Assembly (NCBI GenBank): GCA_027487375.1
Contig: JAIYDQ010000467.1
Location: forward strand, 1-38,741
From: Planctomycetaceae bacterium
Lineage (GTDB): Bacteria > Planctomycetota > Planctomycetia > Pirellulales > Pirellulaceae
Length of the DNA stretch: 38,741 bases
Direction of reading: 5' to 3'
Position 1 is the first letter of the stretch. Each line of letters starts with the position of its first letter. The notes below the pieces were generated by a model, which did no database searches, was not told where the DNA came from, and saw nothing but the letters and a program-made list of their open reading frames with translations. Position numbers and translations under genes: made by a program. Shown here piece after piece: positions 9,387 through 19,143 of the stretch.

Positions 9387-10484
9387 GTGAAAAGTCTTTC
9401 AAAAGTCTATTTCGCCTGGGCTTCGCTAGCTCTTGCGATCGGCCAGTTTCTACCCACCACTCATTCGCTAGCGATCGATACCGATATGCGCCGGTCAGCC
9501 ACTTGGAGTTGGCCTGTTCGCGACCAAATCGATGTCAAGCTTGCTGACTATTTCAAGACGCGAACCGAGTGGAACCAGCCCTCGATTCAGGTCAAAGCAC
9601 TTTGGGATCGCTTCGAGTCCCAATCGCGCGGTCCGGGCTTATTGGATGCCGTGTTGGCAACATTGGCAGCAGCCGATTCCAGGATCGAACTTCTGTTGAG
9701 CGGTCTCGATCCTGCACGCAGCGAGCGAAACACCAGCGCGACCGTTGCTGCCGCCACATGGATCGAATCCGAATTACCCAGCTGGATTCAAAGCAACATC
9801 CACTTGGCAATCGCACGTGCACTAGCCAACGAGCAGCTCTACGATGAATCGCTCGAGCAAATCGAACTTGCGGACATGAGCGAAGTTGTTGACCCATCGA
9901 CTTGGCTCTTCTACAAAGCCATCTGCCATCATCATCTTTTGCAACGTGATGACTGTATGGCTGCTGTAACGAAATTGCTCGAACATGAATCGGAACTGGT
10001 TTCACGCTATGCGATCACCGCCAAACTGATGAAGACTGACATCGAACCGATGAAGGAAGACTCTTTGGACGAGATATCGCGATTGATGAAAGATGTCGAG
10101 CGACGACTGGAGCTTGGTCGAACTGGTACTGTCGTGCGCGAACAAGAAAAACAAATCGTTGAGAAGCTCGACAAGATGATCGAAAAGATCGAAGAGCAGC
10201 TTCAACAACAGCAGCAACAGCAACAGCAACAAGCTCAACAAGGCCAGGACGGTAAAGGCGGCAAGGGTGGCGGCCAAGGTAAACCGATGGACGAAAGCCA
10301 GATCGCAGGTGGGAGCGGTCCCGGTGATGTAGATCCTAAAACGCTGAAAGACCGAAACGGGTGGGGAGATCTTCCTCCTGCACAGCGTCAAGAAGCTCTT
10401 CAGAACATCACCAAAGACCTTCCGTCACACTATCGCGAAGTCATCGAAGCCTACTTCAAACGCCTCGCAACAAGCGATCGATAG
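9387..10484 (+). CDS. Secreted protein with poly-Gln/Gly-Lys-rich linker (function unknown)
   Basis: Start MKSLSKVYFAWASLALAIGQFLPTTHSLA (signal-like); EEQLQQQQQQQQQQAQQGQDGKGGKGGGQGKPMDESQ; C-terminus GWGDLPPAQRQEALQNITKDLPSHYREVIEAYFKRLA resembles tails common in planctomycete secreted proteins. Confidence 0.8.
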   Translation: MKSLSKVYFAWASLALAIGQFLPTTHSLAIDTDMRRSATWSWPVRDQIDVKLADYFKTRTEWNQPSIQVKALWDRFESQSRGPGLLDAVLATLAAADSRIELLLSGLDPARSERNTSATVAAATWIESELPSWIQSNIHLAIARALANEQLYDESLEQIELADMSEVVDPSTWLFYKAICHHHLLQRDDCMAAVTKLLEHESELVSRYAITAKLMKTDIEPMKEDSLDEISRLMKDVERRLELGRTGTVVREQEKQIVEKLDKMIEKIEEQLQQQQQQQQQQAQQGQDGKGGKGGGQGKPMDESQIAGGSGPGDVDPKTLKDRNGWGDLPPAQRQEALQNITKDLPSHYREVIEAYFKRLATSDR

Positions 10485-10514
10485 GATCAAGTCTCTTTGA
10501 CCTGCTGAGGGCTC

Positions 10515-11228
10515 TCACTGTAACTTCTTGAGCGAGGCTTCTAAGAGAGCCGCTTCGCATCCAATTTCTTCGCTGAGACTTTGCAAAAAATCTTGCATGA
10601 TCTTTAGTCTCGCTGTTGCGATGAAACTTCCGCTTTGGGTTTTCATCGTCGCAGGCAAACGAAGCAGCTTGCAAAAAAAGTGATCGACCGCAAACTGTCG
10701 ATCATCGGCTGTCCTCGTTGCCGGAAAGGGCTCTTCGATATTGTAAAGGTTTTGCTGCAAATGTCCGGTTGTCATCAAGCAGCGCGCGATTCCGATCGCC
10801 CCCAAAGCCTCCAATCGATCAGCATCTTGAACAACCATCGCTTCGATGGATTGGCAAGGAACATTCGCAGAAAAACTATGCGAGAGAATCGCATGATGAA
10901 TCGCATCGAAGTGAGCGTCCGGATAGGCAATGCCTCGCAGTAACTGCATTGCATGATCAGCCGCCAACCTTGAGGCAGACGACCTCGTTGGCGAGTTCTT
11001 TGCAACCAGAACACAGTCATGTAACCAAGCAGCCGGCAGTACGACTCGGCAGTCCGCTGCTTCGAACCGCAAAATCTCTGAAGCGTTTCGCACAACCCGT
11101 TGCACGTGATCAATTCCATGACCGGGATCAGCCCCTCGCATCGCTTCAATCGCAAGAGATTTAAAAGGTGCGAGCCATTGGGCGTTCCAGGAATCAATTG
11201 TGTGCGTATTTTGAGCAGTCATTGACAT
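10515..11228 (-). CDS. HD-domain phosphohydrolase
   Basis: GHGIDHVQRVVRNASEI...VVLPAAWLHDCVLVAK...MVVQDADRLEALGAIGIAR; H...HD...D pattern. Confidence 0.9.
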   Translation of the reverse strand: MSMTAQNTHTIDSWNAQWLAPFKSLAIEAMRGADPGHGIDHVQRVVRNASEILRFEAADCRVVLPAAWLHDCVLVAKNSPTRSSASRLAADHAMQLLRGIAYPDAHFDAIHHAILSHSFSANVPCQSIEAMVVQDADRLEALGAIGIARCLMTTGHLQQNLYNIEEPFPATRTADDRQFAVDHFFCKLLRLPATMKTQSGSFIATARLKIMQDFLQSLSEEIGCEAALLEASLKKLQ

Positions 11229-11386
11229 CGTAATGTAAGCATCGAATCTACAAACCGAAAACAGAAACTAATACCAAGCGTAAACGATTGACAGATCAGA
11301 ACAACCCACATCGTTCTTGGCTCGCAGCCAATGCCTTACGTGTGCCTTACGTGGAATGGCGCGTTTCAATACGCTACACTACGCGA

Positions 11387-12655
11387 ATGATAAGACGCAA
11401 AAGCAAATCGACGATGGCCGGAATTTGGATATTGACCATTTTCTGCTCCATTTTTATCGGAGTAGGAGCAACGATCTTGGTGAGCTCCTGTCTGCTGCCT
11501 TACTGGGCGCTCGTCCGATCAAGCAGTTGGCCGCAGACGCAGGCCGTTATGGATCGAATCGAGATCGCTGAAAGCCGTGGAGACGATTCGACTTCGTATT
11601 ATCCTAAAGCGGAATATCACTACACAGTCGATGACGTGATGTATCGCGGCTCGCTCTTTTGGTTCGGTCAAAGAAACTCGATCAACAAACGCTCCATCGT
11701 TGAAGACGCTACGAAACAGTTTTCTGCCGGTGATGAATTCCCAATCTATTACAACCCATCCAATCCTTCAGAATCGGTGGTCATTCGGCAAGTCTCGCCG
11801 GGCAGTTGGTTCATCGCTGCTATCGCGTCCGTTTTTGTCGCTTTTCCACTCGTCATTCTCTATGCAACAATTTCCGCTTCAGCCAAATTGAAGAAGCCAA
11901 AGCCGGTGATTGGCTCGGAGCCATTAAGTCTAGCGGACACTTCAAGAGTTGGTTCCCTCGCTTTTCATAGCGACACATGCCCCAACGAAATTGATGATCC
12001 GCATCACAATCAGCCCTACATGGTTAAGCCAACTACCAATCAATTGACCAACGCGATTGGCTTGTTCATCTTCAGCATCATTTGGAATGGAATTGTCGCA
12101 GCTTTTGCTTACGGAATCGTTTTTGATGCTGGTGGATTCAAGTGGCTGCCAGCACTTTTCACTGCGGGCTTTTTTCTCCTCGGCTTCGGTATTTTTTGCG
12201 GAGCAATCTATTGCTTCCTTGCATCCTTTAACCCCAAGCCAACTGTCGTATGCAGTCAAAGCCAAATTTATCCTGGCTCCGAGTTTGAGATTAGCTGGAC
12301 CTTCGCCGGGAACACCGGGAGAATCAAATCACTGAAGCTGTCTTTGACTTGCAGCGAAACGGTTACCTATCGCGCTGGAACCGATACGAGAACCGAAACG
12401 AAAGTTCTTTCGGAAGACGTTCTGTTTGAATCGAGTGACCCGAACACATTCGCAGAAGGATTCGCGCTTACCAAACTCCCCTTCACTTCGATGCACACAT
12501 TCAAATCTCCGAACAATGAAGTGAAATGGACCGTCAAGCTGGAAGGGGACATTCCCATGTGGCCAAACCTAAGTGAAGTTTTTGACATCAAGGTTTATCC
12601 ACCTCCGATTGCGGACTCGGCCTCATCGAAAGCAAACGAAGAGGTGCTCGCATGA
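11387..12655 (+). CDS. DUF3592-like membrane protein
   Basis: N-terminal TM, W-P-x-T-x-A-x-V-D segment followed by YYPKAEYHYTVDDVMYRGSLFWFG...FPIYYNPSNPSESVV, further TM helices. Start 11387 preferred over 11288. Confidence 0.7.
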   Translation: MIRRKSKSTMAGIWILTIFCSIFIGVGATILVSSCLLPYWALVRSSSWPQTQAVMDRIEIAESRGDDSTSYYPKAEYHYTVDDVMYRGSLFWFGQRNSINKRSIVEDATKQFSAGDEFPIYYNPSNPSESVVIRQVSPGSWFIAAIASVFVAFPLVILYATISASAKLKKPKPVIGSEPLSLADTSRVGSLAFHSDTCPNEIDDPHHNQPYMVKPTTNQLTNAIGLFIFSIIWNGIVAAFAYGIVFDAGGFKWLPALFTAGFFLLGFGIFCGAIYCFLASFNPKPTVVCSQSQIYPGSEFEISWTFAGNTGRIKSLKLSLTCSETVTYRAGTDTRTETKVLSEDVLFESSDPNTFAEGFALTKLPFTSMHTFKSPNNEVKWTVKLEGDIPMWPNLSEVFDIKVYPPPIADSASSKANEEVLA

Positions 12656-12999
12656 TGCGATTTGAATTACTAAAAGGAATCTCAGACTTTAGTCCTGGAG
12701 CTACTATCCAAGCACAGTCGATCTGGGAATTCGAGAAAGTCCCCCGATCAATTACTGCACGACTGGTCTGGGTCACGGAAGGTAAAGGGACTCAAGATTC
12801 GGAAACGGCAATCGAAGAGACTTGGATACCAGACAGCAACTCCGGATCGCGACAGTTGTCGTGGATTGCTCCAAGGTGCCCAACAACATATCACGGCACT
12901 CTGATACGCATTCATTGGCAATTGGAACTCGAAAGCGAATCCCCAGAAGAATACGCGGAAAGCTCAATAACCATCGGAGCAGCTCATCCGCAATCTTGA
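12652..12999 (+). CDS. Hypothetical protein translationally coupled to the DUF3592-like gene
   Basis: ATGA overlap with upstream stop; 115 aa open frame; no recognised family. Confidence 0.6.
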   Translation: MMRFELLKGISDFSPGATIQAQSIWEFEKVPRSITARLVWVTEGKGTQDSETAIEETWIPDSNSGSRQLSWIAPRCPTTYHGTLIRIHWQLELESESPEEYAESSITIGAAHPQS

Positions 13000-13038
13000 G
13001 AGAGCATCCCACTTAGAAATCTAGTATTTCTGCATTTT

Positions 13039-13132
13039 CGTACTCGTACTCAGGCGCAAGCCGGTACTCGTACTCGATCGGATTGAAGTCGGCCCGAGCA
13101 CGAGCACGAGTAGGAGTAGGAGTAGGAGTACG
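13039..13132. repeat. Family D element, copy 2
   Basis: CGTACTCGTACTCAGGCGCAAGCCGGTACTCGTACTCG ... CGAGCACGAGCACGAGTAGGAGTAGGAGTAGGAGTACGAG. Confidence 0.9.
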
Positions 13133-13217
13133 AGGGCTACATCGAGAAAGCTAAGCGGGATCCATATCGGCTGCGAGTTCGAACCCAGAGTTTACACGCA
13201 GGACAAATCGCGATTGA

Positions 13218-13640
13218 TCAAGTTCCAGGTATGCGGCACAAAGGCCTTCGGTCCTTGGGGCCTTTCAAAAGATCAGCAATCGTCGTGTCACCGAATGTTT
13301 CTTCGATAACGCGCCCGGCGTCATCTAGCTTTTTATGAAGAGGACAGAGGTTCTTTCCATGTAGTCCAAGCGGGCACTCATGAAATCGCTGTACGGGATT
13401 GATCGTGTCGATCACCTTCAAGACAGTTAACTCAGTCGCCGGAATTGCAAGAATGAAGCCACCGTTGATTCCGCGCTGTGCATGGACCAGCTTGGCACGA
13501 CTAAGCGATTGCATCACTTTTGCCAAATAGCCGACGGGCACCTGCGTGCTTTCGGAAATTAATGCGGTTGTTTGAGGGTCGTGTTGACTTGCTAAAAACA
13601 CGACAGCTCGTAACGCGTATTCGGCAGTTTGAGAAATCAT
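13218..13640 (-). CDS. Rrf2 family transcriptional regulator
   Basis: MISQTAEYALRAVVFLASQ...STQVPVGYLAKVMQSLSRAKLVHAQRGINGGFILAIPATELTVLKVIDTINPV...ECPLGLHGKNLCPLHKKLDDA. Confidence 0.93.
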   Translation of the reverse strand: MISQTAEYALRAVVFLASQHDPQTTALISESTQVPVGYLAKVMQSLSRAKLVHAQRGINGGFILAIPATELTVLKVIDTINPVQRFHECPLGLHGKNLCPLHKKLDDAGRVIEETFGDTTIADLLKGPKDRRPLCRIPGT

Positions 13641-13739
13641 ATCTTCTGTTGATTTAAGGTTAACGCAAGGACAATGGACTCAAAGGGACATGTACATCCA
13701 TTGGTTCATTATACCGATTTCAAAAACTTTCGCGCCGCT

Positions 13740-13828
13740 CGTCCTCGTACTCGTAATGGAACTGGTTCTCAAACTCGAATGACCGGATTCGAGTACGAGT
13801 ACCGTCTTCGACTGAGTACGAGTATGAG
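13740..13828. repeat. Family D element, copy 3
   Basis: CGTCCTCGTACTCGTAATGG...GATTCGAGTACGAGTACCGTCTTCGACTGAGTACGAGTATGAG. Confidence 0.88.
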
Positions 13829-14023
13829 CTCAAAAGTCGACGCTCCGTCCCTGTCCGTTGGAAAATGTACCGGTTAGTCCGAATTAGTTGACGAAATTTT
13901 GCAGATCTTTCGTCCTGCTTGGGCTTCAACCCTTTTCGATTTATTCAGAATTCTACTTGGGACGATATCTCTTTTTACGCGATGGAAGCCAATCAAAAAG
14001 GCTTCAAAGACAAGGTAACAAGG

Positions 14024-15115
14024 ATGTTAGTCAACCGATTTTTGGTAGGTGGCTGCATAGCAAGTCTGCTTGGACTTGCGACAGCGAATGGTGGTTGGGA
14101 GAGCTCGGCCAATAACGGAGAAACTTATTTTCAGTCCGCCGCAGAGGGTGTAGAACTCGCCTCTTGCACGACGACGTCAGGCTGCGAAGATGTTTGCGAT
14201 CCAAGTTGTGATGCAACTGGCTGCGATAACGCTGGTTGCGATGGATTTGGACTGTGCGGAAACCATTGCTCTGGGGGGCTTCTCGGACTTGGGGTGCTTC
14301 CGAACATTATTGGGTCAATCAAACCGAGCGAACACGAGTTCTGCGACTTCGTAAGTCCGATGACTAATCCGGTCTACTTTGAAGACCCGCGACAGCTTAC
14401 CGAGGCTCGTGCAATCTTTATTGACCATAAGATCCCAGCATTGCTCGGAGCTCCACTTGGAAGCATTCAGGTTTATGCACTCCAAGCAAGAGCGAGGCTT
14501 TCCAAAAACTGGTCGCTTATCGCGACGAAAGATGGCTTCATCGACTCCCAAAGCTCGCTCTTACAAGATGGCTGGGGAGATATCTCTGCTGGCTTGAAGT
14601 ACAGCCTCTATCGAAACGCTCAAACAGGCCGTCTATTGTCTGCTGGTGCTAGGTTCGAAGTTCCTACTGGTTCGCGACAAGCACTCCAAGCACGCGGCGA
14701 CGGAGTTCTCGATCTGTTCTTAACAGGCGGCACGCGTATCGGAAACGGTGTGCACTTGCTGAGCGCGACAGGTTTCATTTTGCCAATGGACAGCCAAGCG
14801 GAAAACCAACTGTTCTATTGGTCCAACCACATTGATAAACGCATCGGTGGCTCAAGCTTCTACGCATTCAGTGAATTGAATTGGTACAACTACATGAAGA
14901 GCGGAAATAACTTCCCGCTGCCTGTCGAAGGTGGCGATTTAATCAACCTGGGATCTGTGGGAGTTGCAGGAAACAACATTGTTACCAACGCATACGGTTT
15001 GAAGTACAAGCCGACCCGTAACCTCGAGGCAGGTGTTGCTTGGGAATTCCCGCTCACCGAGCGCCGAGGAATTCTCGATAACAGGCTCACAGCCGATCTG
15101 ATCCTGCGTTACTAA
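14024..15115 (+). CDS. Secreted protein with Cys-rich N-terminal segment and beta-barrel-like C-terminus
   Basis: ORF 13919..15115; ATG at 14024 precedes MLVNRFLVGGCIASLLGLATANGG; CTTTSGCEDVCDPSCDATGCDNAGCDGFGLCGNHC; ends ...LTADLILRY. Confidence 0.75.
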   Translation: MLVNRFLVGGCIASLLGLATANGGWESSANNGETYFQSAAEGVELASCTTTSGCEDVCDPSCDATGCDNAGCDGFGLCGNHCSGGLLGLGVLPNIIGSIKPSEHEFCDFVSPMTNPVYFEDPRQLTEARAIFIDHKIPALLGAPLGSIQVYALQARARLSKNWSLIATKDGFIDSQSSLLQDGWGDISAGLKYSLYRNAQTGRLLSAGARFEVPTGSRQALQARGDGVLDLFLTGGTRIGNGVHLLSATGFILPMDSQAENQLFYWSNHIDKRIGGSSFYAFSELNWYNYMKSGNNFPLPVEGGDLINLGSVGVAGNNIVTNAYGLKYKPTRNLEAGVAWEFPLTERRGILDNRLTADLILRY

Positions 15116-15147
15116 GGCAAACGCGACAGGTCATGAATTCTGACAAG

Positions 15148-15182
15148 CCGCAGGGCGTCGCGTCCGCACGCGATGCCTGCGG
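15148..15182. terminator. Strong GC hairpin downstream of the preceding CDS (possible terminator)
   Basis: CCGCA(G)GGCGTCGCG-TCCGCA-CGCGATGCC-TGCGG; 14-bp stem with one bulge and one G-T pair; no T tract. Confidence 0.5.
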
Positions 15183-15205
15183 TGGGTCGAATACGATTCA
15201 AGTAG

Positions 15206-15226
15206 TCACGTCTCTCCGAGATGTGA
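15206..15226. repeat. Family B single hairpin, degenerate copy
   Basis: TCACGTCTC-TCC-GAGATGTGA within AGTAGTCACGTCTCTCCGAGATGTGA; a further B-like end, CAGCTACGTCA, lies downstream. Confidence 0.65.
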
Positions 15227-15337
15227 ATGTCCGGCATCTGAAGAGCCCCAGCTACGTCAAAGACGTGTCGAGAAACAGAGCCCGATCATGGCTCTTGCCG
15301 CATCTGGAAAAGAAATATCCAGTTGTTTGCTAAGGGG

Positions 15338-15401
15338 AAAAGTGGACCCGTCCTCAGGAAAGATCTGCGGTGGTGACACCACGCGATGGAAGCCACTTTT
15401 T
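15338..15401 (+). terminator. Nested hairpin ending in T5 (candidate terminator or structured RNA)
   Basis: AAAAGTGG (15338-15345) pairs with CCACTTTT (15393-15400); inner hairpin GCGGTGGT-GAC-ACCACGC. Confidence 0.45.
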
Positions 15402-15911
15402 GCAGACCATCTCTTGAACGGAATCCACAAGGCCCATTGTCGGATATTCTATTGTGGACGTCTATATCCCGATATCCATAATTGGCAGTTTATTGGATTT
15501 CCTTGTTTTTCAATCGTGTGGTTGTTCAAGAAGGAGCTTCCATTCTGGGGGGGCGCTCGTGGATTCCCCGGTATCCCGTGATTACCCGTCGCCTTTGGCC
15601 AACCGCTGCCGTGTTGCTCGAGTTTCCATGGGCGGTCCTCTGATTACGGGGATCCGGGCCTTCGCCCAAAAAACGGTGTCATTTCGAAACAACTAGATGA
15701 GGGTTTAGCACGCTGTCATCAGCTGAATCGGGGGGCATAAACCCGTGACCCGTCCAAAGCAGCACGTCGATCACAAGCATGATCATAGAAGATCGTGTCG
15801 CGTTACAACACAGGCATGCAACCTAGGTGTGTGGACAAACGCAGATCAGGCTTCGCGTGTCCGCGATTCTCTCACTTACCGAGACCAATGACATCAGTTC
15901 GCAAGGACACG

Positions 15912-17615
15912 TTACGGGTATCCAAGTCGCTTGGGGGCGTACAAAGCCGGGTCTTCGTTACCTGCAAATGTGAAGGCCGCACGAATAGTCTCTTCTTGAG
16001 CAGCCCAGTTCATGACTCTCGTGCTATTGTCGTACAGAATTATGTTGAATCCTTTTTTGTTGAAATGCCTTTCCAGGTTCTTCTCCTCAAAATCAAGATC
16101 TTCCGGTTGTGTCCAAACAACTGCGGACGGTGCATCGACTTCCACTAATGATATTGTGTTCCTCGCGCCGTCGGTGACATCTTGAAGCGAAGCTGGACCT
16201 TCTCCATTGTTAGATGATTTTCCGTAAGGCATCAAAAAGTTGGTCCGAAATCCATCCGCCGGATATTGTGCGCTTCGATAACATTCCGGCATTTGATCTA
16301 CTAACTGTATATTGTGAGGACTATCCCAGGGCTCGTCAAAATGAAACTTTTCAAAGAGTTCTTGCTTTCCGAGTAACGGCAAGATAGCGACTCGCCAGCT
16401 AAGCAAAGGTTTCCCACTCTCATCTCGAATCACCCTAGGCGGGAATTCTCTCAATTGATATTCATAGTTGAGTAGAGCGGAATGTATTTCTCCGAGCTTT
16501 TGTATTGAAGCTCGTCGTTGAACAGTTGCTTTTGATTTCTGAAGGATGGGGATAAGCAAACTGGAGTACCAACTCGCTGCCACCAAACTCTTTAAGAAGC
16601 TGGGCTTAATGACAACTCGATTCGTTTCGATCGAATAGAGTTCTTGATTCCTCAGATATTCAGCTACGCGATTTACGAAAATAGATCTGTTAGAAATCAC
16701 CTCCACCGAAAGGCTAGCTGAATTGTCGCGAATGGCTTCACGTTGGAACTTTTCGGCCAAAGTTAATGCGTTTTCGCGAAGATAGGTCAGGGCTTGTGCG
16801 ATCTCAGCGACATCATCTTGTTTGGAAACGCCGAAACTCCATTTCACTTTATCAAGAGAAAGATCACTCACGTCAATCAAGCTGTTTTCTAAATGTTTGA
16901 CCAGATGAATGATGTTTCCAACTATTTCAAATGGCACCTGGTTCTCCGAAGATTCCAAATAGTTCAAGATGATTTTTTTGATCTTTTCAAATTCGATTGC
17001 AACTCGAACGAGTCCAGTCGATTCTTGGAGAACGGCGAATGCACCATCTTTCGGCACGCTTGCACCGACGATCATCGACTGAAGGAATTTATTGGTGCCT
17101 GCTAGAATGATCGTTGGTTCGGACTGAAGGATTTTAAAGTTGGGAAACTTAGGGTGGGATACTTCTCGAAACCGAAGTTTAGAGTTGTTGCGAACGTTTT
17201 GGATCGGACTAACAAACTCTCCCCGGATCTTTTCAATTGCAAATGGCTTCGTGAAGTGGATGGCTATACCAAACTCTGGGACTGGTGCGATCTCACCGAT
17301 CGCAATATCGATGGTATCGATCGATTTCATTTCGATTCCCTCCATCTCTAGAGATAATGCAAGTAGAACTTCCCAAGGAATCAGTTCAAACTCAGGCTGC
17401 AATTGCAATTTGGCTGCATCGATGGATGCGATGCATATGGAATTGCTGGGGAAGATCTGATATCGATCCGATCTTGCTGAAATTGTGGATAGACCCGGAG
17501 CATTAATTTTCGAATCTTGTGGTGGCTGCGTTTGCGCATTTAGAGAGGGAGATGTTGCAATGAAGGAAAGAAAAGAGATTGCAATACCACCTAGAGTTTG
17601 CACCGGAGAATACAT
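15912..17615 (-). CDS. Secreted protein with DUF1559-like C-terminal region
   Basis: Signal-like start; LGEIHSALLNYEYQLREFPPRVIRDESGKPLLSWRVAILPLLGKQELFEKFHFDEPWDSPHN...; DGARNTISLVEVDAPSAVVWTQPEDLDF. Confidence 0.75.
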   Translation of the reverse strand: MYSPVQTLGGIAISFLSFIATSPSLNAQTQPPQDSKINAPGLSTISARSDRYQIFPSNSICIASIDAAKLQLQPEFELIPWEVLLALSLEMEGIEMKSIDTIDIAIGEIAPVPEFGIAIHFTKPFAIEKIRGEFVSPIQNVRNNSKLRFREVSHPKFPNFKILQSEPTIILAGTNKFLQSMIVGASVPKDGAFAVLQESTGLVRVAIEFEKIKKIILNYLESSENQVPFEIVGNIIHLVKHLENSLIDVSDLSLDKVKWSFGVSKQDDVAEIAQALTYLRENALTLAEKFQREAIRDNSASLSVEVISNRSIFVNRVAEYLRNQELYSIETNRVVIKPSFLKSLVAASWYSSLLIPILQKSKATVQRRASIQKLGEIHSALLNYEYQLREFPPRVIRDESGKPLLSWRVAILPLLGKQELFEKFHFDEPWDSPHNIQLVDQMPECYRSAQYPADGFRTNFLMPYGKSSNNGEGPASLQDVTDGARNTISLVEVDAPSAVVWTQPEDLDFEEKNLERHFNKKGFNIILYDNSTRVMNWAAQEETIRAAFTFAGNEDPALYAPKRLGYP

Positions 17616-18015
17616 TACCTGCTCCCGAAATATTTAAACAAAACAATGCCGAATCCAACTACCCAGAGAGCCAGATTGACAGCTCAAAATCATATTGTCA
17701 AGAAGAGACATGGCACCGGATTGGGTCGAATTAGAGTTAGCGATTACAGGGCAACCAGAAAACTCACCAAAAATTTGGATGTCGAAGTTGCGGCTCCAAG
17801 TTGTTCCTAGTTCCCCGTAGTATGGCGCAGGCCACGATTGATTGCTTAACAACAATTACCTACATCGTTGATGCGTTCTGTCATGTGCATCTCTTTGCCT
17901 ATGTTGGCAAGCCACTATTCACCCGCATGACGGAACAATCAATCACCCCTTTACTTGCCGCTTTTTTGCAAGTCGGTTGGTTTATCTTCATCGTGCTCCC
18001 TCAAGCTGAGGCGAG

Positions 18016-18708
18016 TCATAGCACTCCAAGCGATTGCTTCCTCGCGATTAGAGTCCAATGGCGATCTGAGGTTTGTTCGATCGAAACTAGTGTGATTCCA
18101 ACTTCATTGGCGAAAGTCCGAATTTCATCGATCGTCAGTGAGGCAAAAAGACTTTGGCGGAGTAGTTGTCGACCTGATTCGGATTGGTTGGCGGCATGCT
18201 CGCTTACAAGCTTCTCCACCTGTGCTTCAGCGCAAGGCCTTACTAGATCGCGAATGAATAACAAACCGTTGGGCCGAAGAACTCGCCATGCTTCGCTAAG
18301 AATATCTGCTGGATTGGGGACGTGATGAATAAGTGTGTTCGAAAAGACTGTGTCAAAAAATTCATTTTCAAAGGGCAGTTTTTTGCAGTCACCGTAAAGC
18401 AATTGAATTCGGTCGGTGAGAGCTTCCACTTCGATTCGATAGCGAGCCAGCTCCAGCATCGGCTGCGAGGCGTCGGCGGCCATGATCCGAGTCGACTTGG
18501 GGAGAAGCTTACAAAGTTCAATCGGAATGAGGGCCGTTCCGGTTCCCATGTCGAGTAAATCGTTCCCGACTGGTTGGTTTGCAGCCAGATCCTGTGCGAA
18601 TCGGAGGTTCACCACCGAGTGATCCATCGCGTCGTATTCTTCCGCTTCGGCCCAAGAATCCATGACCTCCGGTTCGAGTACGCGTGTGATTTTGGATGGG
18701 AAAGTCAT
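18016..18708 (-). CDS. Class I SAM-dependent methyltransferase
   Basis: LLDMGTGTALIPIELCKLLPKSTRIMAADASQPMLELARYR...FFDTVFSNTLIHHVPNPADILSEAWRVLRPNGLLFIRDLVRP. Preferred start MTFPSKITRVLEPEVM (18708) within ORF 18016..18861. Confidence 0.9.
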   Translation of the reverse strand: MTFPSKITRVLEPEVMDSWAEAEEYDAMDHSVVNLRFAQDLAANQPVGNDLLDMGTGTALIPIELCKLLPKSTRIMAADASQPMLELARYRIEVEALTDRIQLLYGDCKKLPFENEFFDTVFSNTLIHHVPNPADILSEAWRVLRPNGLLFIRDLVRPCAEAQVEKLVSEHAANQSESGRQLLRQSLFASLTIDEIRTFANEVGITLVSIEQTSDRHWTLIARKQSLGVL

Positions 18709-18927
18709 TGTCGGAAGCTCTGTTTTGGGGGTTCTGAGGCAAAAAAACGGCTCGGAATCAGCATTTCCTCGCTCGCATGGGTCGCACGGAACCCCGTTGG
18801 ACTTGCTGAAACGACTGACTTTTACCATACTTTCCGGAACTTCAATATCCGCAGATTCCAACCACCGGCGACGATCGTACGACGCCGGTTCTGCATTTAT
18901 GCGAGCGAGAAGCTTAACCTACCGAAT

Positions 18928-18983
18928 GTAGTTTGGGATTTGTTCCCTCATGAAACCGGACGGGACGATGGTCCCATCCTACG
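18928..18983. repeat. Family A inverted repeat, copy 3 (left arm degenerate)
   Basis: CGGACGGGACGATGGTCCCATCCTACG at 18957-18983; left side GTAGTTTGGGATTTGTTCCCTCATG resembles a decayed complementary arm. Confidence 0.8.
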
Positions 18984-19143
18984 GTATCTTTGCCTTTCAG
19001 CTTGCGATATGCAATTGGATTGGAACGGTCACATAGAGCACACATGCTCTGCGATGACCTTGGAAAACCCTTTTTTGAGAGTGGCTGAGCTGACGTTTCG
19101 TCTCGTGATGAACTAGCAATAAGCCAATAAGGAAAACGATAGT

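Noticed and set aside
17801-18325. 174-aa plus-strand ORF
   Set aside because: Its 3' half is antisense to the clear methyltransferase gene and its protein composition is not convincing.
18574-19116. 180-aa plus-strand ORF
   Set aside because: Antisense to the methyltransferase 5' end and runs through repeat A; no recognisable motifs.
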